64,000 bases of DNA from Microvirga sp. TS319 (GCF_041276405.1 NZ_JBGGGT010000001.1:1666501-1730500); one strand, 5' to 3'; positions 35,855 to 44,779 are shown, counted from the stretch's first letter. Program-made: numbers and translations. Notes: generated by a model not told the origin, from the letters alone.

Positions 35855-37183
35855 TCAGCTCTCCAGAGCCCGTCCACGGCTCTCCGGCAGCAATCCAATA
35901 GCCAAAGCCGTCACAATGCTTGTCAACGTCACGTACCACGCCGGCGACGTTGGATCGCCCGTTGCTCCGATCAGGTAGGTGACGATGAACTGGGTCGTGC
36001 CGCCGAAGAGCGAGACGCCGATCGCATAGGCGATGGACAGGCCAGTCGCACGAACGGAGCGGGGCAACAGCTCGGGAATGGCCGCGAAGGAAGCCGCTCC
36101 GCCGATCGATGCCATCCCTCCCAGAAAAGCCGATGCCAGAAAGAGCGTCGTGATGGAGGGTGCGTTCGTCAGCCACAGGAAGAGCGGCCATGTGGCAATC
36201 GCGATAATGATGCGGGGCCACAACATCACCGGACGTCTTCCGAAGCGGTCCGCGAGCCAGCCCCCGAGCAGTGAACAGACCAGCACCGCACCTCCCCCCA
36301 CCACGGTCGCCGCAAGGGCGATGGAAGGAGGAAACTTGAGCGTCGCGATCGCGTAGGTCGTCATGTAGTTGGCGACATAGGTCGAGACTGTGCCTCCCAT
36401 GATCACCAGCACGGCGATTGTGATCAGCTTGCTATGGGCCCGCACCTTGACGCGCTCTGGCGCCGTCCCCGAATGACCGGTCTCCAGCGTCTCCGGCATG
36501 TCGCGCCGCAGATAGATGCCGATCGGAATCAATAGCAGGCAGAGCAGGAACGGAACGCGCCAGCCCCAGGCTCCGAGCTGCTCCTGAGGCAGGATCAGTG
36601 ACATGGCCATGCCGGTCATCCCCGCCACGAGTGCCGCGATGCCCTGACTTGCGAGCTGCCAGCTCACATAGAACCCTCGCTGCTGCGGTGGGGCGATCTC
36701 GGCCAGGAAGGCCGTTGCGGGGCCGACCTCTCCACCGAGGGCGAGGCCCTGCACGAGGCGGCAGAGCACGACGACGATCGGTGCCGTAAGTCCGATCGCT
36801 TCATAGGAAGGGGTCAAGGCGAGGCCCAGCGTGCCGACCGTAATGAACAAGATCGTGAGTAACATCGCCGGCTTGCGACCCGCCCGATCGGCATAGGCGC
36901 CGATCAAGACCCCACCGAGAGGCCGCGAGACGAATCCGACGCCGAACACGGCGACGGACAGCAGGAGGCTCGTAAAAGGGTCGGTTGCCGGAAAGAAGGT
37001 CCGGCCGATGTAAACGGCGAAGAACGCATAGGTGATGAAATCGTAGAACTCGAGCGCATTGCCTGCGACGGTTGCGGCGATCACCTTGGCCGGAACTCGC
37101 TCGGCAGCGCGAGCGGCTGCGAGCCGCACTTGCGGGTGTCCGGCAGCTCCCTGGCCGAGCGGGATGATATCGTGTCGGTTCAT
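35855..37183 (-). CDS. MFS transporter, metabolite:H+ symporter (MHS) family
   Basis: Inner-membrane carrier of 442 aa with about 12 membrane segments. The N-terminal NALEFYDFITYAFFAVYIGRTFFP (split at residues 42-65) and GAYADRAGRKPAM near 110 are signature features of the MHS group, which carries citrate, dicarboxylates, betaine or aromatic acids. Likely exchanged with or feeding the M20 amidohydrolase 70 bp downstream. A LysR gene diverges from it across 347 bp. Substrate not predictable. Confidence 0.87.
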   Translation of the reverse strand: MNRHDIIPLGQGAAGHPQVRLAAARAAERVPAKVIAATVAGNALEFYDFITYAFFAVYIGRTFFPATDPFTSLLLSVAVFGVGFVSRPLGGVLIGAYADRAGRKPAMLLTILFITVGTLGLALTPSYEAIGLTAPIVVVLCRLVQGLALGGEVGPATAFLAEIAPPQQRGFYVSWQLASQGIAALVAGMTGMAMSLILPQEQLGAWGWRVPFLLCLLLIPIGIYLRRDMPETLETGHSGTAPERVKVRAHSKLITIAVLVIMGGTVSTYVANYMTTYAIATLKFPPSIALAATVVGGGAVLVCSLLGGWLADRFGRRPVMLWPRIIIAIATWPLFLWLTNAPSITTLFLASAFLGGMASIGGAASFAAIPELLPRSVRATGLSIAYAIGVSLFGGTTQFIVTYLIGATGDPTSPAWYVTLTSIVTALAIGLLPESRGRALES

Positions 37184-37530
37184 TGGCAGTCCTCCCGGGC
37201 CTCTGGTATCGGCTCTTTGTGGATGGGGTCGAAATCGTGAGCATGGAACTGGCGAATGGATGCAGCAGACCTCGTTGCTCGCGAGCTCCTACTGCGCTGT
37301 TCTGCCGGAAATCTTAGAAATGTCGGCCGACAGCCATAAGACAAAAAATGTTGGTCGTGACGACTTTTGGTCTTCTTGCCGCCAACGGCGACGCGTATCA
37401 AATTCACATTGGGCAAGAGATATTTACCCTGGAAGTGGGTTCTATCTTTCTGACCCGGCAAGAGCGTCTAATTCGGCTCTTAGCCAAAAGTCTACACAAA
37501 GCGTTGTCGCTCGATACGGGACAAGATATT
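37184..37530. other. Divergent promoter region, MFS gene and LysR gene
   Basis: 347 bp between two divergent starts. It must contain both promoters and the LysR site. An open frame runs upstream of the LysR start to 37348, but the sequence there has no LysR-family character. No obvious long palindrome. Confidence 0.5.
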
Positions 37531-38484
37531 ATGAAGTTGCAGCAATTGCAGGTGTTGGTTGCTGTGGTCGAGCAGGGCGGCATTCGGGCTGCTGCACGAC
37601 ATCTTAGCCTCTCGCAGGCAGCGGTGACCAAATCCATGCGGCTCCTTGAAGAGGAAGTGCACACCCCTCTCCTACTGCGACATTCGCGCGGGGTCGATCT
37701 GACGGAAGCCGGAGAACGTCTCTTGGCCCGGGCACGCCTGATCACGCGTCAGATCGCACTCGCACACGAAGATCTTCGTCAGGCGGGCGGCGAGGATTGC
37801 GGAACCATTCGTGTTGGAATCACGCCCTACCTGACGTTGACTGCGCTGGGCGGTGCCTTCAACCGGTTCCGCCAGCGCTACCAGAAGGTCGAAGTTCAAC
37901 TAATTGAAGGGCTCATGGCCCGGGTGCTCCCACGCTTACGCGATGGAACACTCGATTTTGCCGCCGTGGCGGCCGATTTCGGGGAACTGACGAACGACGA
38001 TTATAATCGCGTTTGCATCTACCAGGCCCGACAGCGCATCGTGGTGCGGGAAGGACATCCTGTCCTAAAGAAGCCGACGGCGCAGGCCTTAGCCGCTCTG
38101 GAGTGGGTGCACACTCAACCGATGTCCGGCGATCAGCAGGGTCGAATGGCCGCCATGTTTGCCCTCGCCGGCGTATCGGCACCATCCCGTGTAGTCCTCT
38201 GCGAAACACTGGCGGGTTTGACATTGATCCGCAACTCCGATGTGGCGAGCCTTGTCCCGGAACCTCTGCTCGGGCATCCTGAATCGCGCGGGCTGGTTGT
38301 GGTCGAGGGAACCCAGCTCCATCCCTGTGACATGGAGCTGCTCTTATTGACCCGGCCCGACGTCCCACTGACACCGGCGGCGACGTATTTCGCTCACTGC
38401 CTAACCGAGTTGAGCCGTCAGACAAAGCCCCGCCCGGATCAGCCCCTCCACGGATGTCCGCCGCTCACTACCCCGATCCGATAA
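37531..38484 (+). CDS. LysR-family transcriptional regulator
   Basis: Regulator of 317 aa. Helix-turn-helix in residues 1-60 (KLQQLQVLVAVVEQGG, AAARHLSLSQAAVTKSMRLLE), then a ligand-binding domain beginning near IRVGITPYL. ATG 37531 gives the usual N-terminus; the frame is open further up to 37348 but without family similarity. It is divergent from the MHS transporter and probably controls it together with the M20 gene. The C-terminal tail after about residue 295 is proline-rich and atypical. Confidence 0.88.
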   Translation: MKLQQLQVLVAVVEQGGIRAAARHLSLSQAAVTKSMRLLEEEVHTPLLLRHSRGVDLTEAGERLLARARLITRQIALAHEDLRQAGGEDCGTIRVGITPYLTLTALGGAFNRFRQRYQKVEVQLIEGLMARVLPRLRDGTLDFAAVAADFGELTNDDYNRVCIYQARQRIVVREGHPVLKKPTAQALAALEWVHTQPMSGDQQGRMAAMFALAGVSAPSRVVLCETLAGLTLIRNSDVASLVPEPLLGHPESRGLVVVEGTQLHPCDMELLLLTRPDVPLTPAATYFAHCLTELSRQTKPRPDQPLHGCPPLTTPIR

Positions 38485-38506
38485 AGAATACCGGCACAAA
38501 CCGCGC

Positions 38507-38612
38507 TAGAGCATCGGACGTGAAATCGAACTCACGTCCGATGCTCTAAGCCTATGCTGTTGAGCATCTTTTCACGCAAAACCGGTTCCCACTTTTGCGT
38601 CCGCTGCTCTAG
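38507..38612. repeat. Dispersed palindromic repeat
   Basis: Begins TAGAGCATCGGACGTGA. Arms 38508-38523 and 38532-38547 are a perfect 16-bp inverted repeat around 8 nt. It continues with GAGCATCTTTTCACGC, AAAACCGGTTCCCACTTTTG and ends GCTGCTCTAG. Same family as the copies at 34441, 41335, 44541 and 53574. Lies between convergent genes and could act as a bidirectional transcription end. Confidence 0.88.
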
Positions 38613-38622
38613 ATGATGGACG

Positions 38623-39432
38623 CTACCGCGAGGGCGGCTGCGGCGGAGCTGCGGCGCGGAAGTCCTCCAGCAGAGCCAGAAGAGCGTCCGGGCGAACCTT
38701 CACGGTCCCAGCAAAGGGGCGATCGATCGCAGTGATGATCAGCAATCCTGAGAAGATCAGAAATGACAGAATGGCTGTCATGATCACCTGAACGCGGAGG
38801 CTCTCGGTCCCGAAAAATAGCGTGAAGCCGATCGTCACGACCGCGCCACCGGACAGCACGAACCAGAGCACGCGAGGAATGATGCCGGGAGCCATGACGA
38901 GCCTCGTTCGACGGTTCTGGGTGACCGTATCGAGTTGATGGAGGGCTTCCTCCAGCAAGGCAGCCCCGCGACTATCGCTAGGCGCGAACGTAAGCAGTGC
39001 CCTGTAGGTCGCACTCAGTGTCTCTGTCACAGCATGGCTGCCTTCCCCGTGCTCCATGGCGGGCCAGTCTTCCGCAACGGCCGCTTTGATATACCGGTCG
39101 AGGCCGGCGCGGAGTGCCATGCCAGGGTCTCCTCCGATCCCCTCTGCCAGGCGGTAGAGCGTAGCAACGGCGGCTGCCTCTTGGGCCACGATGTTCTCGG
39201 CGTCACTGAACTTCTCCCACGCGCTGATCACGGCGAAGCCCAACAATACCGCATAGAGCACGCCGATCGTGGCAAACAGGAAACCGGCAACCTCATTGTT
39301 GCGACGCAATCGGTTTAAGGCGACACGCCGACGCACGACAACCGGACCGATCATCGCGACAAGCGACATCATGCCGACCAGCAGGATGCTGGACAGCCAC
39401 ACCGGCTGCGTAGCGAGGAGCGACAATAGCAT
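38623..39432 (-). CDS. DUF4239 (bestrophin-like) membrane protein
   Basis: Protein of 269 aa with four hydrophobic segments: about residues 15-35, 48-70, 185-205 and 212-235. The pattern NNEVAGFLFATIGVLYAVLLGFAVI is the DUF4239 hallmark, followed by WEKFSDAENIVAQEAAAVATLYR. Function unknown in the family. Monocistronic. The start at 39432 is the only sensible one. Confidence 0.82.
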   Translation of the reverse strand: MLLSLLATQPVWLSSILLVGMMSLVAMIGPVVVRRRVALNRLRRNNEVAGFLFATIGVLYAVLLGFAVISAWEKFSDAENIVAQEAAAVATLYRLAEGIGGDPGMALRAGLDRYIKAAVAEDWPAMEHGEGSHAVTETLSATYRALLTFAPSDSRGAALLEEALHQLDTVTQNRRTRLVMAPGIIPRVLWFVLSGGAVVTIGFTLFFGTESLRVQVIMTAILSFLIFSGLLIITAIDRPFAGTVKVRPDALLALLEDFRAAAPPQPPSR

Positions 39433-39613
39433 GTCTGGCTACCCTTCCGCGATCCAGTCTGCGTCCGGGCGACAGGATAGGCTACCATCCGCAGCCGTGA
39501 GCTATCGCTAGGTCGCTCGATGAGATGTCCGTCGCAATGTTAATGCATGATGCGCCTTTACGCCATGGGACGGTAGACCAAAGATCGTACCGGTCATGAT
39601 CGTTCGGCGTCCG

Positions 39614-39727
39614 TCATCGCGGAGTGTTGTCGTCAGGATGCCGCAAAGTGCCCGAACGGATAACTGCCTGATAGGCTAGCAAGCATCCCAGGATCATCAC
39701 AATGGAAAATAGCGTTTGGCTCAGCAT
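39614..39727 (-). CDS. Small single-span membrane protein
   Basis: 37 codons: a short polar start (MLSQ), a hydrophobic helix TLFSIVMILGCLLAYQAVI and a basic/acidic tail ending HPDDNTPR. The frame opens further up at 39865 but that part overlaps the Rnk-like gene. No family recognised. Composition of a real small membrane protein, but no strong ribosome site is seen, so this is tentative. Confidence 0.4.
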   Translation of the reverse strand: MLSQTLFSIVMILGCLLAYQAVIRSGTLRHPDDNTPR

Positions 39728-39809
39728 TTGCAGTACTCCGTTCGCGTATCGGCTAGTGTATGGACGGCTCCGTCGGCATCGCCGGATGGTGACGCCGTCC
39801 GAAAGAACG

Positions 39810-40247
39810 TCATGGGACTCGCTTGCGCAGTTCGGTGGTCCACCCCTGCGGCTGGCCGAGAACACGCAACAGCGTCAGGCTGCGCCATCCGCTGGGTGCC
39901 CACCACATCATCGACTGCCCGCCACTAAGGCCGATCAGCGCCGCACCTTCCGGCGACAGAACGGAAATCCGGCCCGGCTCGCCATCGACCTCGTCCGGAT
40001 AGACGAGTGCCGCACGCCGGACATCCCAGGTAACGTCGTCTCGGAACTCCACATGCGAGTGCATTCTGACGACGGAGGGTGGAACGGCCCGTGACGGTAG
40101 AACGGTCGCTCGGATCAGCTCGTTTGCCAGCATCGCAGCCGCAGCGCGGTCCTGCGGATTGTTCAAGCCGAACGATGCAAGAAACGCCAAGCGGTCATAA
40201 TCGCCAGCCGAGATCGTGACGGGCGGAAGGTTCTCTTGCCTGATCAT
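39810..40247 (-). CDS. rnk: Rnk-like nucleoside-diphosphate-kinase regulator / GreA-GreB C-terminal domain protein
   Basis: About 145 aa. The pattern PPVTISAGDYDRLAFLA, then IRATVLPSRAVPPSVVRMHSHVEFRD, matches Rnk, whose C-terminal FKBP-like domain is shared with GreA/GreB and binds RNA polymerase. The C-terminal 'SPEGAALIGLSGGQSMMW' corresponds to the usual 'SPLGAALLGLREGD' segment. ATG 40247 has GGAGG 5 nt upstream; a GTG at 40259 is in frame but overlaps that site. Probably a stress or polymerase-associated factor. Confidence 0.75.
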   Translation of the reverse strand: MIRQENLPPVTISAGDYDRLAFLASFGLNNPQDRAAAAMLANELIRATVLPSRAVPPSVVRMHSHVEFRDDVTWDVRRAALVYPDEVDGEPGRISVLSPEGAALIGLSGGQSMMWWAPSGWRSLTLLRVLGQPQGWTTELRKRVP

Positions 40248-40259
40248 GATGTCCTCCAC

Positions 40260-40807
40260 AGGGCCTCAAGCCCCGGCAAGATCGCTTGGAATGCGGATCG
40301 ATCATCGTCGAGTGTTCAATCAGGATCGACGTGCGCTTGCAGGCGCCCATGCCAGGATGGCGACTGCAACGGGAAGAGGGACGGACATCTCCACCCTGCA
40401 TCCCCCAACCTCTCCGGCGGCATGTGCACAGGAAACGGACCGCCATGTGCCCAGCGGCACCGGCGACGGCTCACGGATGGCCTTGATGAGAATTCATGTC
40501 CCCGAGCACCGGCGACCCGAGGGTCCAGCCGATCGCCGGGGCCTACCCGCCTGCTTTGAGGCAGCCCGCGTGCGCCATGAAGCGAAGAGGTTTCACGAGC
40601 TTGAACATGATGCCCACACCATAGCTCTATCGCCCGCGAAAGCAAGTCGTGGAGGCCCCTGGCCGGAAAAGCTCGGGCTTCTTCGGAAGAGGTCCGCTTC
40701 GCCGCGCGCTTTAGCCGGATGCCTGTGTGGGGTAGGATGACCGCTCCGAAAACCAACGACGGCGGGTACGCCACCTTTTTCGCCGGTACAAGAATGGGAG
40801 AAGCGAC
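40260..40807. other. Intergenic region, no gene recognised
   Basis: About 550 bp between the divergent Rnk-like and deaminase genes. Several open frames exist on both strands but none shows a family pattern or a good ribosome site; the longest minus-strand one runs antisense through the deaminase gene. Might be decayed coding sequence. No repeat of the palindromic family here. Confidence 0.45.
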
Positions 40808-41281
40808 ATGGCTGATGCGGAACGCTTTCTTTGTGAGGCCGTCGAGCTTGCGCGCGAGAACGTGCGCAAGGGCGGCAGACCTTTCGGCGCCGTCCTCGTC
40901 AAGGACGGCGCTGTCATCGCTACGGGTGTCAATGAGATCATCGCCACGCATGACCCGACCGCCCATGCGGAACTCCAGGCGATCCGCGCGGCGAGCCGGC
41001 TGCTCGGTAGTCCGCGCCTCGACGGCTGCGTGGTCTATGCCAGCGGACAACCCTGCCCCATGTGCCTTGCCGCCATGCACCTGACAGGCATCCGCGAAGT
41101 AACCTTTGCATACTCCAACGAGGACGGCGAACCTTATGGCCTGTCAACGGCAGCCGTCTATGCCGAACTCGGCAAGCCCCCGTCGCAACAATCGGTCAAA
41201 ATTGCGTATCTGCCCGTGCGTCCTGGCGGAGACGATCTCTACGCAATGTGGAGAGACGCGGCGTCCGTGGCCCCCTCGTGA
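40808..41281 (+). CDS. Nucleoside deaminase (cytidine/guanine deaminase superfamily)
   Basis: Zinc deaminase of 157 aa. Zinc ligands and catalytic Glu are in TAHAELQAI (residues about 56-64) and SGQPCPMCLAAM (about 82-93). GRPFGAVLVKDG near residue 24 is typical of the guanine deaminase / TadA-like group. Reaction is hydrolytic removal of ammonia from a nucleobase or nucleoside; YSNEDGEPYGL in the C-terminal half is nearer guanine-deaminase-like proteins than TadA. ATG 40808 follows GGGAG at 8 nt. Confidence 0.85.
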   Translation: MADAERFLCEAVELARENVRKGGRPFGAVLVKDGAVIATGVNEIIATHDPTAHAELQAIRAASRLLGSPRLDGCVVYASGQPCPMCLAAMHLTGIREVTFAYSNEDGEPYGLSTAAVYAELGKPPSQQSVKIAYLPVRPGGDDLYAMWRDAASVAPS

Positions 41282-41334
41282 GTGGCGCACCTGACCTTCG
41301 AAGAAGGAGCAAGGCGAGCCATCGGCGGCAGTCG

Positions 41335-41422
41335 CTACAGCATCGGATCGGATGCTCCCTTCTTGGAAAGAGCGTATCGTTCCGGCGAAAAACCGGGTCC
41401 ACTTTTTCGCGCGATGCACTAG
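41335..41422. repeat. Dispersed palindromic repeat
   Basis: Runs CTACAGCATCGGATCGGATGCTC, then AAAAACCGGGTCCACTTTTTCGCGCGATGCACTAG. The last trinucleotide, read on the minus strand, is the TAG stop of the anion permease (41419-41421). Same family as the other copies at 34-54 kb. Confidence 0.82.
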
Positions 41423-42654
41423 GAACCTGAAACGCCCGACAGCCACCACGCGCCCGCCGTCAATGTCGCGAGCGTCACCGGCAACCCGACGCGAAGATAG
41501 ATCCCGAACCCCATCTCGACGCCCGCAGCACGTGCCTTCTCGGCCACGATCAGGTTGGCCACGGAGCCGACAAGGGTAAGATTGCCCGCCAGGGTCGCCG
41601 CCATGGCAATTACCAGCCAGACCCTTTGCTGGTCGGGAAGACCCGGAACAAAGGGCTTGAGAACAAGCACGGCGGGAACGTTGCTCACGAGGTTCGACAG
41701 AGCGGCCGTGACGCCGGTGAGAATCCAGGTGTCGGCCAGCCTCAGCCCATGCACTGCTTCGATCAGGTCGGGCGACAGCAAGGCCTTCTCCGCACCGGCC
41801 ACCACGATGAAGAGCCCTGCGAACATGAGCAGCAAGGGCCCGTCGATCTCCCGGTATACTTTCCCTGGCTTCACCTGCCGGGTCACGAGCAGCAGCGCCG
41901 CGCCGGAAATGGCTGCCTTGGCGACCGGCACACCGGCGAAGAACGCGACCACCACCCCAACGGTGACAAGGATGGCCTTCAGCATCTGGGAATGATGGAC
42001 CCGGCTGGGCCCGGCATCCGCGGCGAGCACCTTCGGGAGCCGGAGTTCACTCCAGCACAGAAGCGTCACCAGAATGATGACAAGGATCAGGCCCACCGCC
42101 GCCACCGGCACGAGGGCAGCCGCAAAGGCCGAATAGGAAATCTGGGAAATCACTCCGATGATCATGTTCTGAGGATTGCCCGTGATCGTCGCGACGCTGC
42201 CCACGTTCGAGCCCATTGCGACGGCCAGCAGGTACGGTACGGGCCTCAACCCGAGTCGCTTGGTTACGTCCAGCACAAGAGGAGCCATCACCAGACACAC
42301 GGCATCGTTGACCAGGAAGGCTGAGAAAGCACCGGTGGTCAGCGTGACCACGGACAGTAGCACCAGCGGCGAATGGGCGTGGGTGACGGCCCAGCCATTC
42401 ACCAGACGGAAGAACCCGGACAGCCGCAGATGCGCCACGATGACCATCATGCCGAGCAGCAACGTGATCGTGTCGAGATTGACGGCGTGGTACGCCTCCT
42501 CGGGGGTGAGCACACCGGCTGCCATCATCGATGCGGCTCCAAGCAGAGCAATGCCGGCGCGGTCGAGGCGAAGCCCCGGAATTCGGCCGAGCGCGATACC
42601 GCAATAGGTCAGGATGAAGATGGCTGCGCTGGCTAAGATTCCAACTTTCATCAT
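41419..42654 (-). CDS. ArsB/NhaD/SLC13-type anion permease
   Basis: Membrane protein of 411 aa with 10-12 hydrophobic segments. Patterns FSAFLVNDAVCLVMAPLVL (residues about 110-128) and GSNVGSVATITGNPQNMIIG (about 147-166) mark the ion-transporter superfamily that includes ArsB and citrate/sulfate carriers; a second LSNLVSNVPAVLVLKP is in the C-terminal half. The substrate is not clear. The stop codon is supplied by the palindromic repeat, so the native C-terminus may have been altered. Monocistronic. Confidence 0.83.
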   Translation of the reverse strand: MMKVGILASAAIFILTYCGIALGRIPGLRLDRAGIALLGAASMMAAGVLTPEEAYHAVNLDTITLLLGMMVIVAHLRLSGFFRLVNGWAVTHAHSPLVLLSVVTLTTGAFSAFLVNDAVCLVMAPLVLDVTKRLGLRPVPYLLAVAMGSNVGSVATITGNPQNMIIGVISQISYSAFAAALVPVAAVGLILVIILVTLLCWSELRLPKVLAADAGPSRVHHSQMLKAILVTVGVVVAFFAGVPVAKAAISGAALLLVTRQVKPGKVYREIDGPLLLMFAGLFIVVAGAEKALLSPDLIEAVHGLRLADTWILTGVTAALSNLVSNVPAVLVLKPFVPGLPDQQRVWLVIAMAATLAGNLTLVGSVANLIVAEKARAAGVEMGFGIYLRVGLPVTLATLTAGAWWLSGVSGS

Positions 42655-42950
42655 ACGACCCTGTCCGGCAGAGCCCTCGTGTCGAGGGAGGTCTGCTCTG
42701 CGAGGCCGACCTGCTTTGCGAACAGCGAAGGCCCAATCCCGTCAAGCAGTTGCGCCACTACGAGCCGGTAGGCGTGAACGGAGAAGGGATAAGGCCCGCG
42801 TGGATCCTCGGAGTATATCCGAAGCGATTGTAGAAATCGCGCGCGGAAATGAGCACGGTCACGCGCAGGGAAACTTGCGCATTGTCAGGGTCCCATAGCG
42901 GCCCCTGCAGGCCCCTCTACTCCGAAGGGAGCTGAAGCCAATTTGGATGC
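42655..42950. other. Intergenic region, possible acetyltransferase remnant
   Basis: Holds the promoter of the anion permease. On the minus strand a short frame reads ISARDFYNRFGYTPRI, reminiscent of the C-terminal 'YYxRFGF' segment of GNAT acetyltransferases, then stops. Too short and unsupported to call a gene; possibly decayed coding sequence. Confidence 0.3.
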
Positions 42951-43418
42951 CTAGGAAGGGTCATGCTCCGAAAGCGAATCTATTGCCTGATTCAGCAGCC
43001 TTTCCACGGAAACAAGATCGTCCGCGCTGAATCGCTTTCCGATCTCATTGACCCACACGGCTTGCCGCAGCCGGATCTCGGCCAAAATTTCCTGCCCCTT
43101 CGGCAGGAGGTTCAGGAGCTTCGCACGCTTGTGCTGAGGGTTCGGCTGATATTCTGCTAGGCCGCTCTCGACAAGAAGATCCGCCACCCGTTGCACGCCT
43201 TGTCGGCTCATGCCGAGAACACGGGCGATCTGCGCAACGGAAAGCGCGCCATGCGAAGCTGCTGCCAGAACCTGCCATCGCGCGCTGCTCTGCCCGAGAG
43301 GCTTGGTCAAGGCATCGCCTGCCGCGGTGAGATAGCCCGATAGCCGCAAAACGGCGAACGCCAGCTTGGCGAAGGCTTCACCTTCCGGCGTCCGGCGCGG
43401 CTTCCTCGTTGACAGCAT
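42951..43418 (-). CDS. MarR-family transcriptional regulator
   Basis: Winged-helix regulator of 155 aa. The DNA-binding core is SVAQIARVLGMSRQGVQRVADLLVESGLAEYQPNPQHKRAK (residues about 60-100, described in parts) with the MarR wing. C-terminal helices form the dimer interface. One palindrome overlaps its start codon and a second lies 36 bp upstream, so it is probably autoregulated and also controls the divergent GFA gene. Confidence 0.88.
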   Translation of the reverse strand: MLSTRKPRRTPEGEAFAKLAFAVLRLSGYLTAAGDALTKPLGQSSARWQVLAAASHGALSVAQIARVLGMSRQGVQRVADLLVESGLAEYQPNPQHKRAKLLNLLPKGQEILAEIRLRQAVWVNEIGKRFSADDLVSVERLLNQAIDSLSEHDPS

Positions 43419-43461
43419 GTTGTCGCTTATCTATTGGTTCTGCGTTGACAATATGTTGTCA
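43410..43461. promoter_or_regulatory. Double palindromic operator of the MarR regulator
   Basis: Site 1 TGACAATATGTTGTCA (43446-43461) has perfect arms TGACAA/TTGTCA. Site 2 TGACAGCATGTTGTCG (43410-43425) is a near copy that overlaps the marR ATG. Centres are 36 bp apart. Classic layout for MarR-type autorepression. Confidence 0.75.
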
Positions 43462-43521
43462 TATAGGGGGAGTGGTTGCAAGCAGCGCCCCCTGGTTCGC
43501 AGGCATGGGAGGAAATGAGCA

Positions 43522-43926
43522 ATGATGAAGACCTACAGGGGAAGTTGCCATTGTAAAGCGGTGACTTTCGAAGTCGACATTGACCTCGCTGACGGAACAG
43601 GGCGCTGCAACTGCTCAATCTGCATGAAGACGCGGAATTGGAACGCCATCGTGAAGCCGGCGGCCTTCCGGCTCAGCTGCTGGCCGGAAGACGTCGCCGA
43701 ATATTCCTTCGGAACGGGCGTCGGCAAGTACAAGTTCTGCAAGGTATGCGGGGTACATTCCTTCAGCACCGGAAACATTCCGGAGATCGGTGGTGATTTT
43801 GTCTCCATCCGGGTCAACTGCCTTGATGATGTGCCCGAAGATGAGCTTGCGGCAGCGCCGGTCAATTTCGCAGATGGCCGCAACGACAACTGGCGGGAAT
43901 CTCCTAAGTTCACGTGCCATCTCTAA
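43522..43926 (+). CDS. GFA-family protein (glutathione-dependent formaldehyde-activating enzyme-like, Mss4 fold)
   Basis: 134 aa. Zinc cysteines appear as GSCHCKAV (residues 8-15), GRCNCSICMKT and FCKVCGVHSF, the GFA pattern. Many proteins with this fold have no proven role in formaldehyde chemistry. ATG 43522 or 43525 after GGAGG. Divergent from the MarR gene and likely controlled by the double operator. A palindromic repeat follows the stop. Confidence 0.85.
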   Translation: MMKTYRGSCHCKAVTFEVDIDLADGTGRCNCSICMKTRNWNAIVKPAAFRLSCWPEDVAEYSFGTGVGKYKFCKVCGVHSFSTGNIPEIGGDFVSIRVNCLDDVPEDELAAAPVNFADGRNDNWRESPKFTCHL

Positions 43927-43933
43927 CGAGACC

Positions 43934-44004
43934 CCGCATCGTATGAGCGAAAAACCGGGGCCGTTTTTTCGCTGGCGCAGCCCGCCTTGTCCGCATGATG
44001 CGCT
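43934..44004. repeat. Dispersed palindromic repeat
   Basis: CGCATCGTATGAGCGAAAAACCGGGGCCG, then TTTTTTCGCTGGCGCAGCCCGCC and TGTCCGCATGATGCGCT. Variant of unit B seen at 34515 and 53205. Sits between the GFA stop and the DUF1801 gene. Confidence 0.75.
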
Positions 44005-44093
44005 GGGACCTGTGGGGCGAGCAGGCACCTTCAAACGTCATTACCCGGCTCCGGTTTGATGCGACACAAAAGCACTGCAAAGGGAGAAAGACC

Positions 44094-44543
44094 ATGGAGA
44101 ATAGCGGAGCTCAGGAAGCAAAACCGCCGTCTGAGCTGATTAATGAACGGATCGAAGAACTGGGCGATTGGCGGGGCGAGATGCTTTCCCGGATCCGCGC
44201 ACTCATGAAGCAAGCCGAGCCCGAGGTGGTCGAAGAGTGGAAATGGAGAGGAGTCCCGGTATGGTCGCACGCCGGAATCGTCTGCACCGGTGAGACCTAC
44301 AAGAACGTCGTGAAGATGACCTTCGCCAAAGGCGCCTCGCTGGAGGACCCTTCGGGCCTCTTCAACTCAAGCCTCGAAGGCAACGTCAGACGTGCTATCG
44401 ATTTTCATGAGGGTGACAAAATTGATGAAGAGGCGTTGAAGGAGCTCATTCGCGCCGCTGTGGCACTGAATGTGTCCTCCACCGCCCAGAAGCGGAGACG
44501 CGCACCACGCTCCGGTGCAACGCCTTCGAAAAGACCGTCCTAG
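44094..44543 (+). CDS. DUF1801-domain protein
   Basis: 149 aa. The pattern ELGDWRGEMLSRIRALMKQAEPEVVEEWKW and VWSHAGIVCTGETYKNVVKMTFAKGASL is that of DUF1801 / YdhG-like proteins, of unknown function and often single genes. ATG 44094 follows AAGGGAG; the frame is open from 43995 but that part lies in a repeat. The C-terminal tail is basic (RRRAPRSGATPSKRPS). Its TAG stop at 44541 is the first three bases of a palindromic repeat. Confidence 0.85.
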   Translation: MENSGAQEAKPPSELINERIEELGDWRGEMLSRIRALMKQAEPEVVEEWKWRGVPVWSHAGIVCTGETYKNVVKMTFAKGASLEDPSGLFNSSLEGNVRRAIDFHEGDKIDEEALKELIRAAVALNVSSTAQKRRRAPRSGATPSKRPS

Positions 44544-44714
44544 CGCATCGTTCTCGCGAGAAAGTGGCTCCGGTTTTTCGCCCGAACGATGCGCTCTTTC
44601 CAAGACGGGAGCATCGGATCGATCCCAAAAGTGCAAATCCGCTTTTCACGTCCGATGCTCTAGGAAGAGCTTCGGACGAACCAAGTGAGTTCCACTTTTT
44701 GACATCCGATGCTT
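44541..44714. repeat. Cluster of three palindromic repeat units
   Basis: Unit 1 TAGCGCATCGTTCTCGCGAG to AACGATGCGCT (44541-44595); unit 2 GGGAGCATCGGATCGATCC to CACGTCCGATGCTCTAG (about 44607-44663); a degraded unit 3 with GCTTCGGACG and CACTTTTTGACATCCGATGCT to 44714. Lies between convergent genes. Largest cluster in the window. Confidence 0.8.
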
Positions 44715-44779
44715 TCGAGTCCTGGACGCAAGCATCTTTCCCACGCGACCGAGTCCTGCTTTGGAGGCCTTATGCTCCA

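Noticed and set aside
40316..41080. 254-codon minus-strand frame across the deaminase gene
   Set aside because: It is antisense to a deaminase with complete zinc motifs and has no recognisable motif of its own.
42655..42950. Possible GNAT acetyltransferase remnant
   Set aside because: Only about ten residues look right, with stops on either side; kept only as a note in the region entry.
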